A stretch of 8,479 nucleotides of DNA from Pseudomonadota bacterium (GTDB lineage: Bacteria > Pseudomonadota > Alphaproteobacteria > Acetobacterales > Acetobacteraceae). A program made the position numbers and the translations under genes. The notes beneath the pieces were generated by a model. It was not told the DNA's origin, searched no databases, and saw only the letters and a list, made by a program, of their open reading frames with translations. Each line of letters begins with the position of its first letter. Position 1 is the stretch's first letter. The stretch lies in contig JAJZHU010000064.1 of NCBI GenBank assembly GCA_021798375.1, positions 1,782 to 10,260 on the forward strand, given 5' to 3'. Shown one piece after another: positions 1-5,483 of this stretch.

Positions 1-115
1 CCGACAGGCCGTGGGCAATAAGATGGGGCAGCACGGCTTCGATCACGCTGGTTTTGCCCGCGCCGGACCAGCCCGCGATGCCCAAAAGATGGAAGCCGCT
101 GTTGGAAAAATTCAA
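1..115 (-). CDS. mobB: MobB, molybdopterin-guanine dinucleotide biosynthesis adaptor (N-terminal part only)
   Basis: Only the first 38 codons are in the window; the gene runs off the left edge. MobB is a small GTP-binding P-loop protein that assists MobA in attaching GMP to molybdopterin in the cytoplasm. The visible part has a short beta strand (HLLGIAG) followed by a Walker A loop GWSGAGKT at residues 15-22, in the N-terminal position and with the GWSGxGKT wording usual for MobB. The start chosen is TTG at 115, because it puts the Walker A loop at the family's usual distance and has an AAAGG 7 bases upstream. An in-frame ATG at 172 would add 19 residues unlike the family. The TTG overlaps the pgsA stop (TTGA), so translation is probably coupled. 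Identification rests on 38 residues, so another P-loop GTPase cannot be fully excluded. Confidence 0.8.
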   Translation of the reverse strand, partial: MNFSNSGFHLLGIAGWSGAGKTSVIEAVLPHLIAHGLS

Positions 116-699
116 GGTTTTGCCTTTGGTTGGGTGCCGGCGTGGCGCAGTCCGGTGATCAGATAGTCCCATCCGGTGATCAAGGTAAGCGCCGCGGCCA
201 CCCATAGCATCACCAGTCCGATGGTTTGCACATGCAGCCACGACAGATGCACCACGCGGGCACCGGCGTCGCCGGCCACGAGCGCGCCCAACGCCCCCAT
301 CTGAAAGCCGGTTTTCCATTTCGCCAGTTGGGTGACAGGCAAGCCGATGCGCAATTCGGCCAGATGTTCGCGCAGACCGCTGACCAATATTTCGCGCATC
401 ATGATCACGATCGCCGGGTACAGCCCCCACATCGAAAGATGATTCAAACCCGCCAGCACGATCAAGGTGGCGCCTACCAGTAATTTATCGGCAATTGGAT
501 CGAGCATGCGTCCGATGGGCGAGGTTTGCGCGCGATCGCGGGCCAGCTTGCCATCGAAATAATCGGTGATGCCGGCGGCCGCAAACACCATGCTGGCGGC
601 AAAATCGGCCCATGGGTGGTGGATCGCCATCAGCAGCACAAGCAGCGGAATGGCGGCGATGCGTGACAGGGTGAGCAAATTGGGCAGATCTGTGAGCAT
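112..699 (-). CDS. pgsA: CDP-diacylglycerol-glycerol-3-phosphate 3-phosphatidyltransferase (PgsA)
   Basis: An inner-membrane enzyme of 195 residues that transfers a phosphatidyl group from CDP-diacylglycerol to glycerol-3-phosphate, the committed step to phosphatidylglycerol and cardiolipin. The CDP-alcohol phosphatidyltransferase signature is complete: D46, D49-G50, A53-R54, G63, D67 and D71, with the canonical spacing DxxDGxxAR-x8-GxxxDxxxD. Hydrophobic stretches near 12-26, 33-45, 73-85, 91-108 and 158-176 are consistent with a polytopic membrane protein. The start is the ATG giving MLTDLPNLLTLSR, the usual PgsA opening. The frame stays open to a TTG at 735 but that would add 12 atypical residues. 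No good Shine-Dalgarno is visible before the ATG. The length is normal for the family. Its end overlaps the mobB start, and it lies 94 bp downstream of the zinc-ribbon gene on the same strand. Confidence 0.95.
   Translation of the reverse strand: MLTDLPNLLTLSRIAAIPLLVLLMAIHHPWADFAASMVFAAAGITDYFDGKLARDRAQTSPIGRMLDPIADKLLVGATLIVLAGLNHLSMWGLYPAIVIMMREILVSGLREHLAELRIGLPVTQLAKWKTGFQMGALGALVAGDAGARVVHLSWLHVQTIGLVMLWVAAALTLITGWDYLITGLRHAGTQPKAKP
123..127 (-). promoter_or_regulatory. Ribosome binding site of mobB, inside pgsA
   Basis: AAAGG on the minus strand lies 7 bases before the TTG at 115, within the last codons of pgsA. It is the reason for preferring the TTG over the in-frame ATG at 172. Confidence 0.45.
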
Positions 700-793
700 G
701 GGAAGGCAGACTAGCCGCGTCGGGGCTTGCTGCAAACAGGCAATATTGTTCGATTGTTAATGGAATAGGGCGCATAGCGAAGGAGGCGCGGAA

Positions 794-1021
794 TTATGCG
801 CCGCCATGGATGGTTTTGATGCTGGAATGCACCAACAGCACGCGGCCCAGCGCCGGGTTTCGGTCGGCGAGCCGGTCGAGGTCGTTGTTGCTGTGGCAGA
901 TGGGGCAGCGCAGCGCGCGGTTGGATTGCAACTTGCCCAGACGTTCGCACAGCAATTGGCCGCACGAAGGACAGTGCAGGGGCACTATATCCCGACCCTC
1001 GTTCAATGAGACGTGCTGCAT
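794..1021 (-). CDS. Small zinc-ribbon/zinc-knuckle protein, function unknown
   Basis: A 75-residue protein with two CxxC pairs, C17-P-S-C20 and C39-P-I-C42, separated by 18 residues, plus a lone C25. The layout CPxCGQLL...LRCPxCH is that of a small treble-clef or zinc-ribbon fold, and the wording loosely recalls the phage Mu Com family of tiny zinc-binding translational regulators. That resemblance is from memory and may only reflect convergent CxxC-LL-RCPxC patterning. Reality as a gene is supported by GC-rich third positions, an AGGGA 5 bases before the ATG, and a fit between two same-strand genes (69 bp after uvrC, 94 bp before pgsA). No signal peptide or membrane segment is seen. The C-terminal 30 residues have no recognisable motif. 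Role unknown; nucleic-acid or protein binding is a guess from the fold. Confidence 0.65.
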   Translation of the reverse strand: MQHVSLNEGRDIVPLHCPSCGQLLCERLGKLQSNRALRCPICHSNNDLDRLADRNPALGRVLLVHSSIKTIHGGA

Positions 1022-1090
1022 TCCATTCCCTGGTTTTGAGGGTGTGGGGAAGCCAATAACCGTCCGGTTGTTAAAACAGAGTTATCGGTT

Positions 1091-2974
1091 TTATTTGGCC
1101 TGAAAATGCGAAAATACGATCTTTGCGACCGCCGCATCGATGCCCGGCACCGCTTCCAATTCCGCCAGGCCTGCCTGTCCCACCGCGCGCGGACTGCCGA
1201 AGTGGTTGAGCAACGCCCGTTTGCGCGCCGGACCGATGCCGGGAATCGAGTCGAGTTCGCTGCCGGTGAGCGCCTTGCTGCGGGCGGCGCGGTGGGTGCC
1301 GATGACGAAGCGGTGCGCCTCGTCGCGCAGACGTTGCAGATAATACAATGTGGAGTCGCGCGGCGGCAGTTGGAAGGGCGGTTTGCCGGTTTGGTGAAAC
1401 CACTCGCGGCCGGCATCGCGGTCCGGGCCTTTCGAGATGGCGACGAGCTTGATGTCGTCGAGGCCGAGTTGGTCGAAAATTTCCTGGGCGGCGGAAAGCT
1501 GCCCCTGGCCGCCGTCGATCAATACCAGATCGGGCCATTCGGGCTCCAGCCCTTCGCCTTCTTCCTTGATGGTGCGGGCGAAGCGGCGGAGCAGAACCTC
1601 GCGCATCATGGCGAAGTCGTCGCCGGGGGCAACCGGGCCTTTGATGCCGTATTTGCGATAGGCGTTGCGGCGGAAACCTTCGGGGCCGGCCACGATCATG
1701 GCGCCGTAAGCCTGGCGGCCCATCAGGTGGGAATTGTCATAGACCTCGATGCGGGCGGGAGGGGCTGCCATCTCGAACAATTCGGCCACAGCCTTGAGCA
1801 GTTTGGCCTGGCCGGTGGCTTCGGCGAGTTTGCGTTCCAATGCCTCGCGGGCGTTGGTTTCGGCGTGCAGCACGAAGGCGCGCTTTTCCCCCCGCGCGGG
1901 GGTGGCGAGTTCGATTTTGCGCCCGGCCTTGAGGCCGAGGGCTTGGCCCAGCAAGGCGCGGTCGGGCAGATCGATGTTGAGCAGGACAAAGGGCGGAATG
2001 GGCTTGTCGTCGTAGAATTGGGGCAGGAAGGCGCTGAGTATTTCGCTGGCCTCGGCATTCTGGGCGTGGGCGGGATAAAAGGCGCGGTTGCCGTTGTTGC
2101 GGCCGCCGCGCAGAAAGAACACCTGCACCACGCTTTGGCCGGCCAATTGATAGATCGCGATCACGTCGGCGTCGTCGATGCTGCTGGCGGTGGCGACGCC
2201 GCTGGATTGCACATGGGTGAGTGCGCGGATGCGGTCGCGCAGGATGGCGGCGCGTTCAAATTCCTGCGCGGCGGCGGCGTGCTCCATCTCGGCCGCCAGT
2301 TTTTGTTGCAATTCGGCGCCGCGCCCGGCCAGAAAGACGCGGGCCTGGGCCACCTGCTCGGCATAGTCGGCGGGCGAGATGCGGCCCGCGCAGGGCGCCG
2401 AGCAGCGTTTGATCTGATACAGCAGGCAGGGACGGGTGCGGTTTGCAAACACGGTGTCCTCGCACGAGCGCAGTTGAAACAGGCGTTCGAGCGCGGTGAT
2501 GCTTTGGCTTACCGCCCAGGCCGAGGCGAACGGGCCATAGAAACTTGCCTTGCGGGTGCGCGCGCCGCGGTGCTTGGCGATTTGGGGGAAGGGGTGGTCC
2601 TCGGTGAGGATCAGCCAGGGATAGGATTTGTCGTCCTTCAGCAGGATGTTATAGCGCGGCCTGAAACGCTTGATCATGTTGGCTTCAAGCAGCAACGCTT
2701 CGGGCTCGGTGGGAACGGTGACGATTTCCATCGAGCGGGTTTCGAACACCATGCGGCGCAGGCGTTCGGGCAGACGGGCGGGGTCGGTGTAATAGGTGAC
2801 GCGCTTTTTAAGGCTGCGCGCCTTGCCGACATACAACGCATCACCTCTGGCATCGAGCATCCGGTAAACGCCGGGGCTGAACGGCAAGGTGGCCACAACC
2901 TGGGCGATCAGGGCGGCGCCCGTGACAGGAATATCGGTAAGTGCTTCTGGTGTTTGATTTGTCGGTTCGGTCAT
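1091..2974 (-). CDS. uvrC: Excinuclease ABC subunit C (UvrC)
   Basis: The nuclease of nucleotide excision repair; with UvrA/UvrB it cuts the damaged strand on both sides of the lesion. The chosen protein has 627 residues, a normal length. In order: a GIY-YIG nuclease domain (GVYRM at 35-39, LYVGKA at 47-52) for the 3' cut; four cysteines at 171, 183, 191 and 195 with the C-x11-C-x7-C-x3-C spacing of the UvrC iron-sulfur site; a UVR helix pair around 220-252 for UvrB contact; the RNase H-like domain for the 5' cut (VYDNSH 411-416, GDDFAMM 451-457, LIDGGQGQ 485-492, DEAHRF 551-556); and two helix-hairpin-helix motifs at 572-626. The start is the ATG opening MTEPTNQ. It has no clear Shine-Dalgarno. 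The frame continues upstream to a TTG at 3028 that lies inside repeat copy A, so the exact start is uncertain. Confidence 0.97.
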   Translation of the reverse strand: MTEPTNQTPEALTDIPVTGAALIAQVVATLPFSPGVYRMLDARGDALYVGKARSLKKRVTYYTDPARLPERLRRMVFETRSMEIVTVPTEPEALLLEANMIKRFRPRYNILLKDDKSYPWLILTEDHPFPQIAKHRGARTRKASFYGPFASAWAVSQSITALERLFQLRSCEDTVFANRTRPCLLYQIKRCSAPCAGRISPADYAEQVAQARVFLAGRGAELQQKLAAEMEHAAAAQEFERAAILRDRIRALTHVQSSGVATASSIDDADVIAIYQLAGQSVVQVFFLRGGRNNGNRAFYPAHAQNAEASEILSAFLPQFYDDKPIPPFVLLNIDLPDRALLGQALGLKAGRKIELATPARGEKRAFVLHAETNAREALERKLAEATGQAKLLKAVAELFEMAAPPARIEVYDNSHLMGRQAYGAMIVAGPEGFRRNAYRKYGIKGPVAPGDDFAMMREVLLRRFARTIKEEGEGLEPEWPDLVLIDGGQGQLSAAQEIFDQLGLDDIKLVAISKGPDRDAGREWFHQTGKPPFQLPPRDSTLYYLQRLRDEAHRFVIGTHRAARSKALTGSELDSIPGIGPARKRALLNHFGSPRAVGQAGLAELEAVPGIDAAVAKIVFSHFQAK

Positions 2975-3002
2975 GGGGGCAATGTGGCATGGGAGGCGGT
3001 TA

Positions 3003-3233
3003 ATTTCATCCACCGATCTTGTGGACAAGTCTGGGGAGCGATGGGAAATAGAATCGTCTGGACCGCAGTCTTCCGGGCTTGGTTGGTGATTGCTTAATAT
3101 TTGAGCGAAAGAACGAACATATTGATTTTGTTTGATTCATATTTTGGATTTTGACAGCAAGCAGTCGTAAATCAAAGATTTGTGCGCAGGAACATCGAAT
3201 GACCGAGAGTCAATAGGGTTTGGTGGACAAAAT
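3003..3233. repeat. Duplicated intergenic module, copy A (MITE-like, with DnaA-box-like ends)
   Basis: Copy A aligns to copy B at an offset of exactly 338 bp. By hand count, 3011-3080 match at 52 of 70 positions, 3091-3130 at 31 of 40 and 3201-3230 at 22 of 30, while about 3131-3200 is largely diverged. The left end ATTTCATCCACC (3003-3014) and the reverse complement of the right end (3222-3233, ATTTTGTCCACC) agree at 10 of 12 bases, like short terminal inverted repeats. No clear target-site duplication is visible. The left end also carries the dyad TCCAC-N7-GTGGA (3009-3025), which includes TTGTCCACA on the minus strand. The module stops 28 bp before the chosen uvrC start. Confidence 0.7.
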
Positions 3234-3357
3234 GGTCCGTCGCGCGATTTTTGGAATTATTTTTGTGCGGTGCAGTGCCGCGGCCGGTGGAGGCAGATAC
3301 GAGGGCTGGTTCAATGTTGCGGTGCGGCAAATTGGGTTTTGATTCATCCACCGATCT

Positions 3358-3366
3358 TGTGGATAA
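3358..3366 (-). promoter_or_regulatory. Perfect DnaA box (TTATCCACA) in copy B
   Basis: The minus strand reads TTATCCACA, the strongest E. coli-type DnaA box. The equivalent site in copy A (3020-3028) is TTGTCCACA, one change away. Degenerate versions sit at the module ends (3222-3230 and 3560-3568, TTGTCCACC). A perfect 9-mer can occur by chance, but its position in a repeated element beside an AT-rich stretch makes it worth recording. DnaA binding itself is inference. Confidence 0.4.
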
Positions 3367-3447
3367 GTCTGGGGAAGACCGTCCAATAGAATCGCCGGAA
3401 GCGCAGGATTCCAAGCCTTCCATCGGCTTGCCTATTTTTTAAGCGAA

Positions 3448-3467
3448 AAAATCAACATGTTGATTTT
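3448..3467. promoter_or_regulatory. 20-bp perfect palindrome, candidate operator
   Basis: A continuous palindrome with core AATCAACATGTTGATT, extended by two A/T pairs on each side; symmetry breaks at 3447/3468. Such uninterrupted dyads are typical of binding sites for dimeric helix-turn-helix regulators. The matching stretch of copy A (3110-3129) keeps the right half (TTGATTTT) but has lost much of the left-half symmetry. It abuts a possible minus-strand -10 box (3465-3470). No regulator gene is in the window, so the cognate protein is unknown. Confidence 0.45.
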
Positions 3468-3493
3468 AAAGCATATTTATATAAATACGGCAA
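3465..3493 (-). promoter_or_regulatory. Possible sigma70-type promoter reading toward uvrC
   Basis: The minus strand shows TTGCCG (3488-3493), a 17-base spacer and TTTAAA (3465-3470). The spacer contains the 14-bp palindrome TATTTATATAAATA (3474-3487). Each hexamer departs from consensus, and in AT-rich DNA such matches are common. If real, the leader to the uvrC ATG would be nearly 500 bases, which is long, so a promoter for a short RNA is an alternative. Confidence 0.25.
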
Positions 3494-3537
3494 CAAATAT
3501 GACCGAAAATTTATTTCGATCTGTCATCTTACTGTAA

Positions 3538-3987
3538 TTATTGGGAGTCAATGGAGGATGGTGGACAAAATTCATTTTGATGGCGCTCGATTGTAACCCC
3601 GACGGCCATGGCATCGGCGAAGACTTCCAGTTTTTCGATCTTCACCCGGGCGATGCGGATGCGCCGATCGAGCAACAGGCAACCGTTGGCAATGCGTTCG
3701 GCCAGGGTCTCGACCAGCTTGATATGGCCGGCGCGGATGGTGCCGCGCACCAGTTGCGCAACGCGCTGGTAATCCACCACATGTTCGACATCTTCACGGC
3801 CCAGGGCGCGTTCGGCCTCGGCGTTGGGATCTTCCGTCACCGCCAAATCCACGTTGACCCGGATGCGTTGGGTTTGGCGATGCTCATGGGCGTAAACGCC
3901 GATCGACGCATCGAGCAGCATGTCATGCACAAAGACGTGGCGCAGACCGGGGCGGCAGAGGGGGGTGTTGGGGAAAGCGGCGCTCAT
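3538..3987 (-). CDS. folB: Dihydroneopterin aldolase (FolB)
   Basis: A cytoplasmic enzyme of folate synthesis that cleaves dihydroneopterin triol to 6-hydroxymethyl-dihydropterin and glycolaldehyde. The family layout is clear: VFVHDMLLDASIGVYAHE near 18-35 with the conserved Glu35, VVDY at 70-73 with the active-site Tyr73, LVETLAERIA at 91-100, and KIEKLEVF at 116-123 with Lys119. Tyr to Lys spacing is 46, as in characterised FolB. The start is the ATG at 3987, one base after the stop of the upstream reductase and 5 bases after GAGGA; an upstream ATG at 4047 would overlap that gene heavily. At 149 residues it is longer than the usual 115-125: about 14 extra residues precede the core and another 14 follow the normal IER end. 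The C-terminal tail is encoded largely by repeat copy B. Confidence 0.93.
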   Translation of the reverse strand: MSAAFPNTPLCRPGLRHVFVHDMLLDASIGVYAHEHRQTQRIRVNVDLAVTEDPNAEAERALGREDVEHVVDYQRVAQLVRGTIRAGHIKLVETLAERIANGCLLLDRRIRIARVKIEKLEVFADAMAVGVTIERHQNEFCPPSSIDSQ

Positions 3988-3988
3988 T

Positions 3989-4759
3989 TCATTCCTCGGG
4001 GGGCAGCAGCGAGCGGGTGGGACTCCATTGCAGGTGCTGGCCGCCATCGAGTGCGAGCATCTGGCCGGTGACCGAGCGCAATTGCAGAAAGGCCATCACC
4101 GCATCGGCGATTTCATCGGGAGTGGTGGAATGGCGCAAAGGCACGCTGGCGGCCTGTTTGGCGAACTGCTCGTCGGTTTGGCGCGGGCTGGGCAGGGTGG
4201 GGCCGGGACCTATGGCATTCACCCGGATGCGCGGGGCAAGCGCGAGCGCCATGGTTTGGGTCAGGGTCCACAGCGCCGCCTTGCTGATTGTGTAGGTCAT
4301 GAAATGCGGGGTGAGCGACCAGACGCGCTGATCGGCCAGGTTGATGATCAACCCGTGTGCATTTTCCGGCAGATGGGTGGCGAAGGCCTGGGTGAGAATG
4401 AAGGGGGCGCGCAGATTGGGGTCCATGTGATGATCCCAGTTTTGCCGCGTGGCGTCGAACCATTCGTCGCGATCGAAGGTGCTGGCGTTGTTGATCAGGA
4501 TGCCGATCGGGCCGAGGGCTTTGTGAGCGGCGGGAAACAGCGCTTGCGTTTCGGCTTCGTTTGATAGATCGGCTTGCAGCAGAGCGGATTTTCCGCCGAT
4601 GCGGGTGATTTCTTCAGCCAGATTGCGCGCATCGGCTTCGCTGCGGTGATAATGAATGCCAATCATAAAGCCCTGGCCCGCCAGGCGCAGGGCTATGGTG
4701 CGGCCAACTCTGCGGGCGGCGCCGGTGATGAGGGCGGCGGGGGGGATTTGCTCGGACAT
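3989..4759 (-). CDS. SDR-family pteridine reductase-like protein (FolM/PTR1 type)
   Basis: A 256-residue short-chain dehydrogenase/reductase. The N-terminal Rossmann fold has TGAARRVG at 12-19, whose basic residues favour NADPH, and ILINNAS at 87-93. Where classical SDRs have the catalytic Ser, this protein has D143 (NLADQR), 13 residues before Tyr156 in YTISK (Lys160). This D-x12-Y-x3-K arrangement is that of trypanosomatid PTR1 and E. coli FolM, which reduce dihydropterins or dihydrofolate. The C-terminal SDR signature TGQMLALDGGQHL is at 231-243. Immediately downstream, with a single-base gap, is folB, which supports a pterin role. The ATG at 4759 opens MSEQIPPAALITG, giving standard SDR length; the frame runs open upstream but overlaps the divergent gene. 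Start-site Shine-Dalgarno is weak. Substrate is inferred; a general SDR of other function is possible. Confidence 0.9.
   Translation of the reverse strand: MSEQIPPAALITGAARRVGRTIALRLAGQGFMIGIHYHRSEADARNLAEEITRIGGKSALLQADLSNEAETQALFPAAHKALGPIGILINNASTFDRDEWFDATRQNWDHHMDPNLRAPFILTQAFATHLPENAHGLIINLADQRVWSLTPHFMTYTISKAALWTLTQTMALALAPRIRVNAIGPGPTLPSPRQTDEQFAKQAASVPLRHSTTPDEIADAVMAFLQLRSVTGQMLALDGGQHLQWSPTRSLLPPEE
3993..3997 (-). promoter_or_regulatory. Ribosome binding site of folB, inside the reductase gene
   Basis: GAGGA on the minus strand sits 5 bases before the folB ATG at 3987 and lies in the last codons of the upstream reductase. With the 1-base intercistronic gap it implies coupled translation of the pair and fixes the folB start. 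Confidence 0.55.
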
Positions 4760-4775
4760 GATCACTGGGTACGAC

Positions 4776-4783
4776 AGGAGAGG
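4776..4783 (+). promoter_or_regulatory. Ribosome binding site deciding a GTG start
   Basis: AGGAGAGG lies 6 bases before the GTG at 4790 (core AGGAG 9 bases away). It supports the GTG over upstream ATG codons that would make the protein overlap the divergent reductase. It occupies most of the 30-bp divergent gap, so promoters for both directions must lie partly inside the genes. Confidence 0.55.
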
Positions 4784-4789
4784 CGGGGC

Positions 4790-5371
4790 GTGAAGTATCT
4801 TTTGTTGGGTAATGGCAAAATCAAGCCCTCCAAACGCTTTGACGGGTTCGATGCCGTGGTGCAGTTCAACCATTGCCGTCATCGCGCACGGGTTCCGGCG
4901 GCGGCCTTGCGGTGGGTGTTTCTGTCTAATACCGGCTCGCCGATGGAACGCAATGTGGATATTTTGTGCGGTTTGGCGGCGGATCCCGCCTTGCGCGATG
5001 CCGTGATAATCGAGGCGCGCAGCCCGCGTTTTTATCGTTTCAAGCGCGCGCTTCTGTGGCTGTGCCGCTCGCCGCACTGGCAGCACTTCACGCCCTCAAA
5101 CGCGGGGCGGCGGCTGGAACGGCTTTGGCCGGTGCAAACGCTCGATTTTGCCGCCAGTTGGCGGTTGGAGCGAAAAATGTGCCGGGCCGGAATGCCGGGC
5201 TTTATGATGCCAAGCACCGGGATGATCGCGTTTGATTGGGTGTGTCAGCGGATGCAGCCGGGCGATAGCCTGCATATCGATGGATTTGGCTGGCGCGGTT
5301 GGGAGGGGCACCCGTGGGAGATCGAGCAGGCGATGATGCGGAAGGTTTTGGGTTGGCGGGGGGTGGGTTAG
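4790..5371 (+). CDS. Sialyltransferase-like (GT29-like) small protein, often annotated 'urease operon accessory protein'
   Basis: A 193-residue protein starting at GTG with LLLGNG (4-9), then VVQFNHCR (23-30), FLSNTGSP (44-51), PSTGMIAFDWV (141-151) and a closing DGFGWRGWEGHPWEIE (164-179). The order GNG / VVxFN / NTG / PSTG / GF-W-H follows the pattern of GT29-type sialyltransferase-like bacterial proteins, in which PSTG resembles sialylmotif S and the last segment holds the conserved His (H174 here). As I recall, near relatives in Acetobacteraceae carry the uninformative label urease operon accessory protein. There is no urease gene here, so that name should not be taken as function. No signal peptide or membrane segment is visible. 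It reads divergently from the pteridine reductase and toward a methyltransferase and a glycosyltransferase-like gene, which agrees with a sugar-transfer role. Acceptor and donor are unknown. Confidence 0.82.
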   Translation: MKYLLLGNGKIKPSKRFDGFDAVVQFNHCRHRARVPAAALRWVFLSNTGSPMERNVDILCGLAADPALRDAVIIEARSPRFYRFKRALLWLCRSPHWQHFTPSNAGRRLERLWPVQTLDFAASWRLERKMCRAGMPGFMMPSTGMIAFDWVCQRMQPGDSLHIDGFGWRGWEGHPWEIEQAMMRKVLGWRGVG

Positions 5372-5425
5372 TCTCGGTCGGCGATCCGTGTCCTTCCATT
5401 TTATGGCGCCAGGCGGCGGAATGGG

Positions 5426-5453
5426 TGGACTGTCAGCATAATCCCGATATGAT
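5426..5453 (+). promoter_or_regulatory. Possible sigma70-type promoter for the methyltransferase operon
   Basis: TGGACT (5426-5431), a 16-base spacer, and TATGAT (5448-5453) lie in the 112-bp gap before the methyltransferase. The -10 matches 5 of 6 and the -35 4 of 6 consensus bases. Transcription would start about 23 bases before the ATG at 5484, leaving room for the AGGAG at 5468-5472. Confidence 0.35.
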
Positions 5454-5483
5454 TGCGCGAATATCACAGGAGTACAAGCCGTT

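Larger units (their letters stand above)
2975..3537. other. 563-bp non-coding gap between folB and uvrC, filled by a duplicated module
   Basis: This is the only long gap in the window. It contains two copies of one 231-bp module (3003-3233 and 3341-3571, the second running into the end of folB), a GC-rich linker at 3234-3340, and a very AT-rich stretch at about 3431-3541 that contrasts with the GC-rich genes either side. An 83-codon minus frame (3172-3423) crosses it, but it resembles nothing known and joins unrelated parts of the two copies, so it is not called as a gene. Any promoter for the uvrC-pgsA-mobB group should lie here. No rho-independent terminator for folB is evident. Confidence 0.8.
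3341..3571. repeat. Duplicated intergenic module, copy B (includes the end of folB)
   Basis: Second copy of the module, same length and same register as copy A. It opens with GATTCATCCACC, followed by a shared block whose only change within the first 20 or so bases is GTGGAC to GTGGAT, and closes with TGGTGGACAAAAT identical to copy A. Its right end runs through the folB stop and supplies roughly the last 10 codons of folB, after the normal family C-terminus (…GVTIER). The GC-rich linker before it (3234-3340) is not repeated, so this is not a simple head-to-tail tandem duplication. It looks more like two insertions or a duplicated element with spacer. Confidence 0.7.

Noticed and set aside
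700..735. TTG start 12 codons upstream of the pgsA ATG
   Set aside because: No ribosome binding site and the added residues do not resemble PgsA; the ATG yields the standard MLTxLPNLLTLSR opening.
1044..1090. Imperfect hairpins (AACCG/CGGTT and CCGATAAC/GTTATTGG) after uvrC
   Set aside because: Stems are short or mismatched and no T run follows on the minus strand, so a terminator call is not supported.
1106..3097. A 663-codon open frame on the plus strand, antisense to uvrC
   Set aside because: It mirrors uvrC in a GC-rich genome where the opposite frame rarely meets stops. Its product is rich in Gly/Ala with no recognisable domain, while uvrC on the other strand has all its motifs.
3151..3179. 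Plus-strand TTGACA with a 17-base spacer
   Set aside because: The -10 candidate AAAGAT matches only 3 of 6 consensus bases and no plus-strand gene lies downstream.
3172..3423. An 83-codon minus-strand frame in the repeat region with a weak TAGG before its ATG
   Set aside because: The product is low in recognisable features, spans the end of one repeat copy, the linker and the other copy, and the shared part differs between copies by too few bases to show coding selection.
3541..4071. A 176-codon plus-strand frame opposite folB
   Set aside because: Shadow of folB; no motif, and folB has its active-site residues and a ribosome binding site.
4574..4789. Upstream extension of the GT29-like protein to an ATG at 4574
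   Set aside because: It would overlap the pteridine reductase by nearly 190 bases and add 72 residues unlike the family. The GTG at 4790 has a strong ribosome binding site and starts directly at the LLLGNG strand.
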